Of a DNA stretch of 61,413 nucleotides, positions 17,460-26,432 are shown one piece after another. The stretch covers positions 1-61,413 of the forward strand of contig DBKH01000066.1 of the NCBI GenBank assembly GCA_002297815.1, written 5' to 3'. Each line of letters starts with the position of its first letter. Within the stretch, counting starts at the first letter, position 1. This DNA comes from Bacteroidales bacterium UBA755 (GTDB lineage: Bacteria > Bacteroidota > Bacteroidia > Bacteroidales > UBA932). The position numbers and the translations under genes were made by a program. A model generated the notes under the pieces. The model was not told where the DNA came from. It did not search any database and saw nothing but the letters and a program-made list of their open reading frames with translations.

Positions 17460-18902
17460 TTACTTAAGAATATATCCTTCTCCTACTCCCTTAGGGTTCT
17501 TCAACGTCATAACACCATCCGAGGACACTTCGATGTCATTGACCTCACCCCATTCGATGAACATGTCATCTGTGTCGAAGACACGCTTGCCGACAGCGGG
17601 AGGGAACACGATCTTCCCGTCAGCCTTGTTGAAGACAACGAAGATTCGCCCTGTCTCGTACTGCACCGCCGCATAGCCATCAGGCGAGAGATATGCTGTA
17701 GGAGATGCGTAAATGCCTGTTGTGGAATCCCATTTGCGCTGTTCCAACGGTGTGGCATTCTTGTTCTCCCAGATAGAGACAACCCTGATAAGTTTCAGCC
17801 TGTCAGGCACTTCCCTGATGCTTTGGTAGCTTGGCATGTCGCCAGTGCCTCCGAAACGCGATTTCCAGAAGAACGTCGAACCTACAGCAGCCGCGTTCCC
17901 CGCTATGATCCTGTTGCGGTCTTCCCTCCACACGTCAGGAGTTGTGCAGCCCAACATGGAACGCAGCCTGGCTTCCGGCATCCCTTTGAAAAGTGGAGAG
18001 CTGAAAATGTTTTTGTCATTGACAAACTGAATGTCACCGCCTCCCATGCCAGAACCTTCCTGTATCAAAAGATCAGGCATAAGTTCCTTTGCGTCCGGAC
18101 GATTCTCGACATCCTTTAACCAGTGGGAATAGATGCTGGTAGGCTCGAAAATGAACCTGGCTCCCGGCCATATTTTCCTTAACTCTCTGAACAGCGTCTT
18201 GAAATATGCCGCCCGTCCTTCAACGAAGGTGTCATAGTCGTAATGCATGCCTTCGATCTTGGGAGGCTCACCGTTATACTTTGCAGGAAGATCCACTCCG
18301 GGGAACGCCAGTCCTGGAATATCCCAGGCCACTCCTCCGAAAACAAAGCCTCTGTCTTTTCTCTCTGTTTTCCTGACATCCTCTATGCACTTTTCCACAA
18401 TCCTGTCTATCACCCACTGTTTGCGCACATCGGCTATGAGCTCATAAAATTGGCCTCCGTTATGTATATAGCCAGCCGCAAGGTTTTTGGGGAATTTCTC
18501 ATCAGGATCCCTCCAGACCAAGGCCTCCTCCATTTCTTTCTGCAGTGACTCCGAATATGTGGTACCGGGCCAAATCTGGTAATTGCTGCAGGCATAAGGC
18601 TCAGGGGAGTCAACGAAGAACTCCATGTCCGCTGCGTTGGCGTCATACTCCATGTCATCCAAGTACATTATGGCCTTATGGCGCATCTGCTTCGCGTACT
18701 TGAGATTATCCGCGGCGGTGCCGTTCCAGTTAATCCCCCAGAGGTCATAGATGTAGGTGGTGTCCATGGGATTGTCCTGCTCGGGTTTAATGTCCACTTC
18801 AGGCAGAAGGCTGTCAGCCATTCCCTTTCCGGTGCAGGAGGCGAAGACTCCCGCAGTGACCAGAAGGCACGTTATGTATCCCGTAAGTTTCTTATTGTTC
18901 AT
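17460..18902 (-). CDS. Unrecognised hydrolase-like lipoprotein of PUL1
   Basis: A 480-residue lipoprotein (lipobox Cys23, FASCTGKG). The pattern looks like a TIM-barrel glycosidase-type protein: YDLWGINWNG early, KAIMYLDDMEYD, GFVFGGVAWDIPGL near residue 184, FIFEPTSIYSHW near 250 and LIQEGSGMGGGD near 280. A C-terminal beta domain follows the barrel. I do not recognise a CAZy family. The Glu in FEPTS and the Glu in IQEGSG lie at strand ends, where catalytic acids sit in many barrels; this is only suggestive. It sits between the DUF1735-type gene and the BACON gene, so it is expected at the cell surface acting on the PUL1 glycan. Confidence 0.5.
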   Translation of the reverse strand: MNNKKLTGYITCLLVTAGVFASCTGKGMADSLLPEVDIKPEQDNPMDTTYIYDLWGINWNGTAADNLKYAKQMRHKAIMYLDDMEYDANAADMEFFVDSPEPYACSNYQIWPGTTYSESLQKEMEEALVWRDPDEKFPKNLAAGYIHNGGQFYELIADVRKQWVIDRIVEKCIEDVRKTERKDRGFVFGGVAWDIPGLAFPGVDLPAKYNGEPPKIEGMHYDYDTFVEGRAAYFKTLFRELRKIWPGARFIFEPTSIYSHWLKDVENRPDAKELMPDLLIQEGSGMGGGDIQFVNDKNIFSSPLFKGMPEARLRSMLGCTTPDVWREDRNRIIAGNAAAVGSTFFWKSRFGGTGDMPSYQSIREVPDRLKLIRVVSIWENKNATPLEQRKWDSTTGIYASPTAYLSPDGYAAVQYETGRIFVVFNKADGKIVFPPAVGKRVFDTDDMFIEWGEVNDIEVSSDGVMTLKNPKGVGEGYILK

Positions 18903-18925
18903 ATTCTTTTATTCTTTCATTTCAA

Positions 18926-20005
18926 TTAATCTGACACAGTGGGGGTGAACTCCTCAAACGCTACATCGTTGTCCCGGAACACCAGTGTGTCCTTCACGAC
19001 ATAGGTCTTTTCGGCTGCCTTCACCTTGTAGTCCAGGTAAAAGGCTATACGTTTCTTGCCGCCCCACTCTTCAGTGTCCTTCACGAATCTGCCGCTGCCG
19101 CTGATGGCGTTCTCGCTGCCCTCGTCAGCGGTTATCTTGACTGTGTTGTCTTTTGCGTCAACATCCAAGAGAGCGCGGAAATTCAACGAGGACACGGCCA
19201 GCCTGTCAGCGTAAAGCATGCGGTTCATCCCGCGTGTCAGAAGCTGTGGCTTGTAGTTGGTCTTTTCGATGTACCCGCCTTCCCAGCCATAGCCTTTGCC
19301 GGTGGACTCGCCTTCTACCTGCTCCATGCCTCGGCGCAGGTAGGTGCCATGATATGGATTGACATATTTCAAGGCGTAAATGGTGAAATCCTTGGGCTTT
19401 ACAAGCCATTGGGCCGCCTGACGCGGATCAGCTCCGCCCCATTTCTCTGTCCATGCCGGGAGCCCTGAGGCAAGAGGCGTGCTTGCGCGCCCGACCAGCA
19501 CAGAGTCCGTGGCCGCTTTCGTTATGCGCAGTGGCAGGGCATAGCAGTTCTGGTAGGAAAGAGGATCCTCGAAGAACGCGTCTGTCAGCTGGATGGTAAC
19601 TCCTCCGCTGAAGTTGCCTTTCCGGATCACCATCTCATCCGTTCCGATGGTTTCATAGTGAGAGGATGGAAGCATCTTGAGCGCGAATTGTTCTTTGCTT
19701 ACAGTGGACTCTCCCGACAGATTTTCAAGCAGGCCCGGCTCAATCTCGAAATTCACGACGATGTCTTCCTTGTTCTCGCGGACTCCAGCCATCGCTGCCT
19801 GGATCTCAAACCGGTGGTTGTGGTCATTGGTCAGGTCATAATACTCAGACTCACCCAAAACAATGGTGCGTACAGGGTACTGGAAGGCGAAGTATGCGGT
19901 GGTATATTCAAAATCCTCAAAATCCGGCACTCCACTCTGGCAGGCGGTCAGTGCCATGCCAACCGACAGGCACAGGAGGAATCTGTTTATTCTCTTGTCA
20001 TTCAT
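18926..20005 (-). CDS. DUF1735/DUF5627-type PUL lipoprotein
   Basis: A 359-residue lipoprotein (lipobox Cys22, ALTACQSG). The N-terminal part has the DUF1735-like pattern of a beta-sandwich (TAYFAFQYPVRTIVLGE, then YALPLRIT near residue 155). The C-terminal part, around YLRRGMEQVEG and the following strands, resembles DUF5627. In PULs such proteins follow SusD and are thought to help glycan binding at the surface. The gap to susD upstream is 14 bp and to the next gene 23 bp, so it belongs to the operon. No enzymatic motif is seen. Confidence 0.7.
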   Translation of the reverse strand: MNDKRINRFLLCLSVGMALTACQSGVPDFEDFEYTTAYFAFQYPVRTIVLGESEYYDLTNDHNHRFEIQAAMAGVRENKEDIVVNFEIEPGLLENLSGESTVSKEQFALKMLPSSHYETIGTDEMVIRKGNFSGGVTIQLTDAFFEDPLSYQNCYALPLRITKAATDSVLVGRASTPLASGLPAWTEKWGGADPRQAAQWLVKPKDFTIYALKYVNPYHGTYLRRGMEQVEGESTGKGYGWEGGYIEKTNYKPQLLTRGMNRMLYADRLAVSSLNFRALLDVDAKDNTVKITADEGSENAISGSGRFVKDTEEWGGKKRIAFYLDYKVKAAEKTYVVKDTLVFRDNDVAFEEFTPTVSD

Positions 20006-20019
20006 CTGAATAGCTGTTT

Positions 20020-21756
20020 TTAATTGTTATAGTGGTTCTGTTCCAATTTCGGGGATTTCAGCAATTCCTTTTCCGGAAGTGGAGCGTAATAGGTAAAGGT
20101 CGCGTACATTCGGTCCTCTCCATCCACAGGCAAATACTGGGGAGCCTCGTTGGAATCCTTCTGTTGGAAAAGCACGCAGGACACAGGTCCGTTAATCTTT
20201 GCTTTCCAACGGCGCAGGTCATAGAAGCGGAATCCTTCAAATGACAGCTCCAGACGCCTTTCGTTTCTCACCAAGTCCATAAACTCGGATGCAGGCAGAG
20301 TCGAGGCGTAACTGTCGGAACGTCCCAGACCGGCCCTCTGCCTTATGGCCTTGATGATGTCACGGGCAGTATAGTCCGCATAATCGGATGCACCGTCGGC
20401 ATCATAAGAGGCTGTGGCGGCTTCCGCATAGATGAGATAGATCTCGGTGAAGCGGATGATCGGGCGGATGGTCTTCTGACCTATCGGCCAACGATTGGGA
20501 TCGTTTATCACAAAGTCTGGGCGCAGGGTCTTGCGCAGATAGTAGCCGGTGCGCGTAGCTTCCGGGTTCTCGATTCCGTCCTTGGTGTCCTCTTTGGCCG
20601 TGTAGATCTTGTCTCCCGCAATGGTGCTCGGAGCTATTCCGAATGAAGCCCCGTTATAGATGACAGTTCGCGCAAGGCGTGGGTCACGATTGAGGTAAGG
20701 CTGGCCTGGGTTATAGACCGAACTTTGCGTTATAGGATAGCCATCCTTGTCAGGGAAAGCGTCCACAAAATCCTGGGTGGGATTCACCTGCCCCTTGCCA
20801 TAACGTGACGGAGGGTAGTTGCGGGCCTCGCGTGAATCGGAGATTTCTGTCCCGTCCGTCTGGTTGGTGCGCCACAGCACATCCTGAGGGATGTTGTCGC
20901 TTTCCCAAAAGATGGAATTGTCGGTATAGCCCAATCCCCCAATCCCACCGTTCAGGTCTATCAGCTTGGCGGAATATTTCATGGCGGAGTCGCAATACTC
21001 CACGTTGTAATAGCCATCGTTGTAGGCTGGACTGGCCGCATGCATGTAAAGCTGTGCCTTGATCGCCAAAGCGATGCGCTTGTCCATGCGGTTTCTGTTT
21101 TTCCACCCCGTCACCCTGTCATCGCCTTTGTACTTCTCCGGGAGCAGCCTGATGGCCACATCAAGATCCTTGGAGATGGACTCTACCGTTGACTGGAAAG
21201 AAGGACGGCGCAGTTGCTTCCATTCCTCACTGTCCCGGTCAAGGCTTCTGTCAAGATAAGGTATTCCCAGTTTTCTGCCGGAGACACCCACTCCACCGTA
21301 ATGGCGCAGCAAGACGAAGTGATGGTAGGCACGCATGCCGTGGGCCTCGCCTGTCCAGCGGTTGCGGTAGGCCAGATCGTCTTCAGGGTCTTTGGAGATA
21401 GTGGTTTGCGGAAGGATCTCAAAAAAACGGTTGATACCGTCAATGGCCTTGTAGGAAGACTCCCAGACAGACAGCGGGTCGAAGGTTGGACCCCAGCCGC
21501 CGTTCACCATGCGGTGGTACTCGTTGTTGTACTCGTTCATCACAGCGTCATCTGTGGCGCATTCAGTGTAGGAATAGTCTGTCGGCAGAGCCGTGTAGGC
21601 TATGTCCAGAAAGCCAAGGACCCTTTCCGGGATCTCGTTCACCTCCCCGATGTCATAGTTGTTGTCCTCTTCCAGAGTAAACATGCTGTCGCAGGAGTAT
21701 AGCGGGAACACCGCAGCGACTATCAAGCAGATATTATTGAAAAATTTCATGTTCAT
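20020..21756 (-). CDS. SusD-family glycan-binding lipoprotein (second pair)
   Basis: A 578-residue SusD/RagB-family lipoprotein (lipobox Cys22, PLYSCDSM). Typical features are the TPR-rich N-terminal half (RAYHHFVLLRHYGGV), the AIKAQLYMHAASPAYN block and the C-terminal RNERRLELSFEGFRFYDLRRW. It binds the incoming oligosaccharide and forms the lid of its SusC partner, whose gene lies 9 bp upstream. It is the second SusC/SusD pair of PUL1, probably tuned to a different part or size of the same glycan. Confidence 0.93.
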   Translation of the reverse strand: MNMKFFNNICLIVAAVFPLYSCDSMFTLEEDNNYDIGEVNEIPERVLGFLDIAYTALPTDYSYTECATDDAVMNEYNNEYHRMVNGGWGPTFDPLSVWESSYKAIDGINRFFEILPQTTISKDPEDDLAYRNRWTGEAHGMRAYHHFVLLRHYGGVGVSGRKLGIPYLDRSLDRDSEEWKQLRRPSFQSTVESISKDLDVAIRLLPEKYKGDDRVTGWKNRNRMDKRIALAIKAQLYMHAASPAYNDGYYNVEYCDSAMKYSAKLIDLNGGIGGLGYTDNSIFWESDNIPQDVLWRTNQTDGTEISDSREARNYPPSRYGKGQVNPTQDFVDAFPDKDGYPITQSSVYNPGQPYLNRDPRLARTVIYNGASFGIAPSTIAGDKIYTAKEDTKDGIENPEATRTGYYLRKTLRPDFVINDPNRWPIGQKTIRPIIRFTEIYLIYAEAATASYDADGASDYADYTARDIIKAIRQRAGLGRSDSYASTLPASEFMDLVRNERRLELSFEGFRFYDLRRWKAKINGPVSCVLFQQKDSNEAPQYLPVDGEDRMYATFTYYAPLPEKELLKSPKLEQNHYNN

Positions 21757-21765
21757 AGTTCTTTA

Positions 21766-24558
21766 TCAAAATGACACGTTAAGACCTACAGCCACGTTGC
21801 GTGTGTTCCAGTACCCAGTCTGGCGGTACTTAGCCTCCTCGGAGATGAACCAGAGGTTGTCTCCTCTGAGGTAGACACGGATGTCTTTCACAATGGAACC
21901 CGCGAACAGTGAAGAAGGTAGAAGATAGCTCAGCTGCAGGCGATCCAGCGAGAAGCAGTTCCCGTCACGCATCCAGAAGTCAGAATCACGGAAGTTGTTT
22001 TCATTGGCCTGGGCGGAAAGGCGTGGATAGGTCGCGGTCTCAGCCGTTTCCTCTGTCCAGCGTCCTCTCACGATCTCGGAGTATTTCATGTCTCCGTTGA
22101 CACGGAAATAGTCACCGCTCATCACCCAGTTGTATTTGAGGCGTGTGGAGGCGGAAACGAACAGGGTAAGTCCTTTCCATTCCGCACTCATGTTCAGGGT
22201 GCCTACCCAACGGGGATTGTAATTGCCCAAGGCGATCACATCGTCATCATTGACGTACCCGTCTCCGTCTTTGTCGGCATACCTGAGATCTCCTTTCTTC
22301 ACGCTTCCGAAAAGCTGGTTGGAAGCCTCGGCCTGCTCGTCAGTCTTGAAGAAGCCCCGGCTGCGCAGACCCCAGAAGGTATCGAGAGCCTTGCCGGTTC
22401 GGTTCTGGTAGGCGTTTTTGTAAGCCTCGTCAGTACGCACCACCTTAGATGTGGCATAGAGCACGTTAAGCATGGAACTGAACTTCACCTCTCCGAAATT
22501 CTTCACATATCCTACGGACAGATCCAAGCCTTTATAGTCATTTCTGCCGTAATTCTCGTAAGGAATATGCGAGGCAAGCATCTGCGGATAGTAGCTCTTT
22601 CTCTGCATTACCAAGTCATCGTGGATGACATAGAATAAATTCGCGTTCAGTGACAGGGTATTCCCCGCGAGACGGGTCTCAATGCCGGCATTGAGCTTTT
22701 TCATCTTCTCCATGCCAAGATCGTAGTTGCCTTCCACTGCCTGACGTGCCTCGAAGCTGTAGCCGCCATTGTCCCCGGTGCCGAAGAATCCGGATCCCCA
22801 ATAGGTGTACTTCCAAAGATTGTAGCCTAAATCTGTGTCAGTGTGCAGAATGCCAGCTGAAGCCTTGAGCTTCAGAAAATTAATCCAATCGGAATCATTC
22901 CTCCCTGCGGCTCCCACTGGAATCCAGCTCAAGCCCAATGTCGGGGAGAATGCGTTCTTGTGTCCGGGAGCCAATTTCAGGGAATGGATCAAGGCTCCGC
23001 TGAAATCCACCATAAACCTGTCATTGTAGCTGTAAGCTGCATTGAATCCTATGTGGGAGTTCCTGTCAGAGTACACGCTGTTTTCTATGGAACGATAGCT
23101 GTAGAAGCCAAGAACCGAAGCCGAGACAGTGTGCTTTCCATTGAAGGTACGCTTGTAGTCAGCGGCTATGTTCGCTCCTATCCCTCGGCTGAAAGTGCCT
23201 GACTGCAGGGTCATCACACCGGTCTTGGTGTCCTGATTGATGCGGTTGATCTTGAATATCTTGCCTGTGGCGTCGCTCCAAACCGGCTCGTACAGGGCGT
23301 AAGTGTTCTGTATGGCCTCGGAATAGCCACCGTAGGTGTCAATGTTCATTGTTCCACGTAACGAGAGGCCTTTCATTATTTTGGAAAGGTCATACACAAG
23401 TCCTATGTTGAACTGCATTGTCCTACGGTAATCGCGCTGGTAGCCATTGCGGTTCAATTCACCGTAAATGTTCTTGCCGTAGCTGTTTTTCCCGGACTCG
23501 GTATGTCCGCCCAATATTCCTTTGCCGTCAATGATGTCCACACCCTCCAGAATGGAAGGATCTTCAATAAGATCGACTGGCAGCAGCGGAGCGTAGTCAT
23601 TCGGACGAAGGGTCGAAGCCAGTGTGAAGAAATCGGTGCGCGGGTTCTGGTCAAGGTCAAAGACGAAGAATGCATCCACAAAACTCTTTAGGGACGGAGT
23701 GATGTTGAAGTCAATGTTGCTTCGAATCTTGAAACGGTTGTAGCCGGTACTATATTCGTCAACCTTGTAGAGTTTGTCGTGATTCTCCCAACCTATGTTG
23801 GCGTAGAAACGCGCCACATCGTTTCCGCTGGTGAACTCGCCCAACACCCTTGTGGAATTGGTCATCGGTTTAAGGAAGTCCGAGCTGTAGTAGTCCACAT
23901 CAGGATAGCGGTAAGGATTGCTGCCGTCATATTTCGCTATTTCAGCGGGCCTGAACGGTGGACGGCTGTCGGGAGAGTCGTTGAGGAATGCTTCGTTGTA
24001 GAGTGTCATGTATTCGCGGGAGCCAAGATATTCAGGAAGCCGGATCGGTACCTGCACTCCCGTCTCCACACCGAAACGGATGTCCCTTTTGGCGACTTTG
24101 CCACGTTTGGTGACGATGGAGAGAACTCCGTTCTTAGCCTGGGAACCGTAAAGAACAGTCGAGTTGATGTCCTTCATCAGTGTGATGCTTTCTATCTCCT
24201 CCGGCTGCAGGTTGTCTATGTCACGGGGCTGGCCGTCTATCAGCACGAGGACATCACCTATGCCGTAAAGGTTCAGTCCTGACTGGATGCCCGCTCCGTA
24301 GGATGATACAAGGGTGGATACTCCGGAATAATTGTCTTTCTTGACTATCCGGGGCATGTCAATGGATGTGATGCTTCCTGGGGCCAGTTTCCCGGAGACG
24401 GTCTTGAATACCAGTCTGAGAGTGTCGGCGCCGTTTGCGACTACATTGTCCTCCTGGGCCGAGCACACAATGCCGCCCATCAGCAGAGCCGAGACAAATA
24501 AGCCCCTAAGGCTGTTTGCGGACATCTGGGATATATGGTTGTGTTGTGTTCTTTTCAT
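21766..24558 (-). CDS. SusC-family TonB-dependent transporter lacking N-terminal domain
   Basis: A 930-residue outer-membrane transporter. After the signal (about 1-35), the plug domain comes almost at once (YGIGDVLVLIDGQPRDIDNL, ITLMKDINSTVLYGSQAKNG). The usual CarboxypepD_reg-like domain (~80 residues) and the STN domain are both absent, making it shorter than its neighbour (1129). The barrel runs to the typical end NVAVGLNVSF. It lies 21 bp after one susD and 9 bp before its own susD. Without STN it should not signal to FecR itself. Confidence 0.92.
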   Translation of the reverse strand: MKRTQHNHISQMSANSLRGLFVSALLMGGIVCSAQEDNVVANGADTLRLVFKTVSGKLAPGSITSIDMPRIVKKDNYSGVSTLVSSYGAGIQSGLNLYGIGDVLVLIDGQPRDIDNLQPEEIESITLMKDINSTVLYGSQAKNGVLSIVTKRGKVAKRDIRFGVETGVQVPIRLPEYLGSREYMTLYNEAFLNDSPDSRPPFRPAEIAKYDGSNPYRYPDVDYYSSDFLKPMTNSTRVLGEFTSGNDVARFYANIGWENHDKLYKVDEYSTGYNRFKIRSNIDFNITPSLKSFVDAFFVFDLDQNPRTDFFTLASTLRPNDYAPLLPVDLIEDPSILEGVDIIDGKGILGGHTESGKNSYGKNIYGELNRNGYQRDYRRTMQFNIGLVYDLSKIMKGLSLRGTMNIDTYGGYSEAIQNTYALYEPVWSDATGKIFKINRINQDTKTGVMTLQSGTFSRGIGANIAADYKRTFNGKHTVSASVLGFYSYRSIENSVYSDRNSHIGFNAAYSYNDRFMVDFSGALIHSLKLAPGHKNAFSPTLGLSWIPVGAAGRNDSDWINFLKLKASAGILHTDTDLGYNLWKYTYWGSGFFGTGDNGGYSFEARQAVEGNYDLGMEKMKKLNAGIETRLAGNTLSLNANLFYVIHDDLVMQRKSYYPQMLASHIPYENYGRNDYKGLDLSVGYVKNFGEVKFSSMLNVLYATSKVVRTDEAYKNAYQNRTGKALDTFWGLRSRGFFKTDEQAEASNQLFGSVKKGDLRYADKDGDGYVNDDDVIALGNYNPRWVGTLNMSAEWKGLTLFVSASTRLKYNWVMSGDYFRVNGDMKYSEIVRGRWTEETAETATYPRLSAQANENNFRDSDFWMRDGNCFSLDRLQLSYLLPSSLFAGSIVKDIRVYLRGDNLWFISEEAKYRQTGYWNTRNVAVGLNVSF

Positions 24559-24579
24559 TATGCAATGGTCTGTTAATGA

Positions 24580-26418
24580 TTATTCCCAACCGGGATTCTG
24601 GTAGAAGCCCTCGTACAGATAGGATTGCTCGCGTTTCAACGGAAACCAGTAGTGCCTCTGCTCGAATATGCGCGGTGTGTGGTACGGTTTTACCTTATAG
24701 TAGGTGTGGTCCTTGTCATATTCAAGGATCTTTATGTCCTTGTACTCCGGCAGGTGAGCCACGTACCATCGGCGGGTGTCATACCACCTGTGGTTCTCGT
24801 AGCAAAGTTCCACGGCCCTTTCCCTGCGTATGGTTTCCCTGAATTCATCTTTGGATGCGACTAGATGCGCCGGAGTCGGAAGAGAAGTGCCGTCTGAGTT
24901 CTTCACTCTGTCTCTCACCGCCTTCAAAGCCTGTACGGCAGTGACTTTGCATTCCGCTGGAGTGCCGTCCGGACCGTACAGTTCATTAGCCGCCTCAGCG
25001 TACATCAAGTACACATCCGCCAGTCTGATCACAGGGAGGCGCTGGGCATGCCAGTTCTCTCCTGACGGGTAGATGAACTCATCACGATATTTCTTCCACA
25101 TGTAGCCTGTGATGGTGCCTTTTTCCTCACCGTAGTCTATGCCACCGACATAGAGTTCAGCCATCCACTTCTCGTTGTTCCGCTGCATCAGCAAAGAGCC
25201 GTCTGTCACTATGTTGGTGTAGAAACGCGGATCGCGGTCGGCCCAAGGGTTGATGGAAGGATTGTCATAGACAGACGGGTCGAACGGTTCACCGTTGCTC
25301 ATACCGAAGTTCTGCACGTAGTTTTCCGTGGCGCCGCAGACATCCACCCACGCTCCCATACGTTTGTTGCAGTCACCTATCTGCTGGCATTGAGCCTGTA
25401 CCAAAGGGACATTCAACACACCCTCTTTCCCCGAACATGGGATCTCGGAATTGCGGCGGTAGAAAAGACCGCTGTAGTCTTCCCAGTCTTCCAGCCCATA
25501 AACGTCACCACCCATAATCTCTGACTTCTCCAGAACCTTGCCGAAATATTTGACAGCCTTGTGGAGATACTCCTCGTTGTAGGTGTAGGAACCTGTCGAG
25601 GTGCCGTTCATAAGCGGACTTGCCGCATAGAGCATGGCCTTGCCCAGAATCGCGTAGGCCGCGCCCCTGGTGAAACGGTCCTTGTTGGTGCCGTAGGTCA
25701 TCTGCCCCGTAGGAGTGTCCTGCCAGTCATCCGGCAGAAGCTCAGCCGCGCGAAGCAGGTCCTCTTCTATCTTGTCGGAAGATTCATGGTAGCTAAGGCG
25801 CGGATAACGCAGCTCCTCGTCAGCGGAAAGAGACTTCGTGATGTAAGGCATGCCTCCCCAGATGCGGATGATGTTGAAATGCAGTATAGCTCTCAGCATC
25901 AATGCCTGCCCTTCGATAAGACTGCGCTGTTCCTCAATGTCCACATTGCCGTAAGGGGTTTTCAGCATGTCAAGATGCTCAAGGGCGATGTTGGCCTTGC
26001 GGATTCCGAGCCAGCCCCCTTCCCAGTAGCCGAGACGGGTGGCGCCGTTGTTGCCTCCTTGCGCCCATGGATCCGAGTCGTACCTGTCATTGCCGCTCAG
26101 ATTCTTCTGGGCATAGAAATAGACTTGGTTGATGTCGTAGAACGTACGGTAATCGTTGGTGATGTTGTCGATGTACCATGCCTTGGTGGAAACCACATCA
26201 TCGGCAAAATTGAAAGGGCCGTAGGTGATGGGGTCGTTCATGCAGTAATATGCGTTCTCTATGTACCCTTGGAACTTTTCGAAGGAGCCGAATATGTCCT
26301 CCTCGGTCAGTCCGGCATCGGGAGACTTGTCCAGATAGTCGCTGCACGAGACCGCGGTCAGGCAGCCGGCTGACAAGCAGATTAGTAGAAGTGTTTTATA
26401 TAATATGTTCTTAATCAT
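24580..26418 (-). CDS. SusD-family glycan-binding lipoprotein (first pair)
   Basis: A 612-residue SusD/RagB lipoprotein (lipobox Cys25, TAVSCSDYLDKSPDAGL). The conserved C-terminal IRRERAVELCYENHRWYDTR, the YAEAANELYG motif and a full TPR-type N-terminal half support the call. The stop is followed 21 bp later by the second SusC. The first-pair SusC ends 14 bp upstream. It would form the lid of the STN-containing transporter. Confidence 0.93.
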   Translation of the reverse strand: MIKNILYKTLLLICLSAGCLTAVSCSDYLDKSPDAGLTEEDIFGSFEKFQGYIENAYYCMNDPITYGPFNFADDVVSTKAWYIDNITNDYRTFYDINQVYFYAQKNLSGNDRYDSDPWAQGGNNGATRLGYWEGGWLGIRKANIALEHLDMLKTPYGNVDIEEQRSLIEGQALMLRAILHFNIIRIWGGMPYITKSLSADEELRYPRLSYHESSDKIEEDLLRAAELLPDDWQDTPTGQMTYGTNKDRFTRGAAYAILGKAMLYAASPLMNGTSTGSYTYNEEYLHKAVKYFGKVLEKSEIMGGDVYGLEDWEDYSGLFYRRNSEIPCSGKEGVLNVPLVQAQCQQIGDCNKRMGAWVDVCGATENYVQNFGMSNGEPFDPSVYDNPSINPWADRDPRFYTNIVTDGSLLMQRNNEKWMAELYVGGIDYGEEKGTITGYMWKKYRDEFIYPSGENWHAQRLPVIRLADVYLMYAEAANELYGPDGTPAECKVTAVQALKAVRDRVKNSDGTSLPTPAHLVASKDEFRETIRRERAVELCYENHRWYDTRRWYVAHLPEYKDIKILEYDKDHTYYKVKPYHTPRIFEQRHYWFPLKREQSYLYEGFYQNPGWE

Positions 26419-26432
26419 GATCTCATCGCGTT

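Noticed and set aside
25561..26373. Plus-strand 270-codon frame
   Set aside because: It is antisense to a clear SusD gene; no start signal or recognisable domain.
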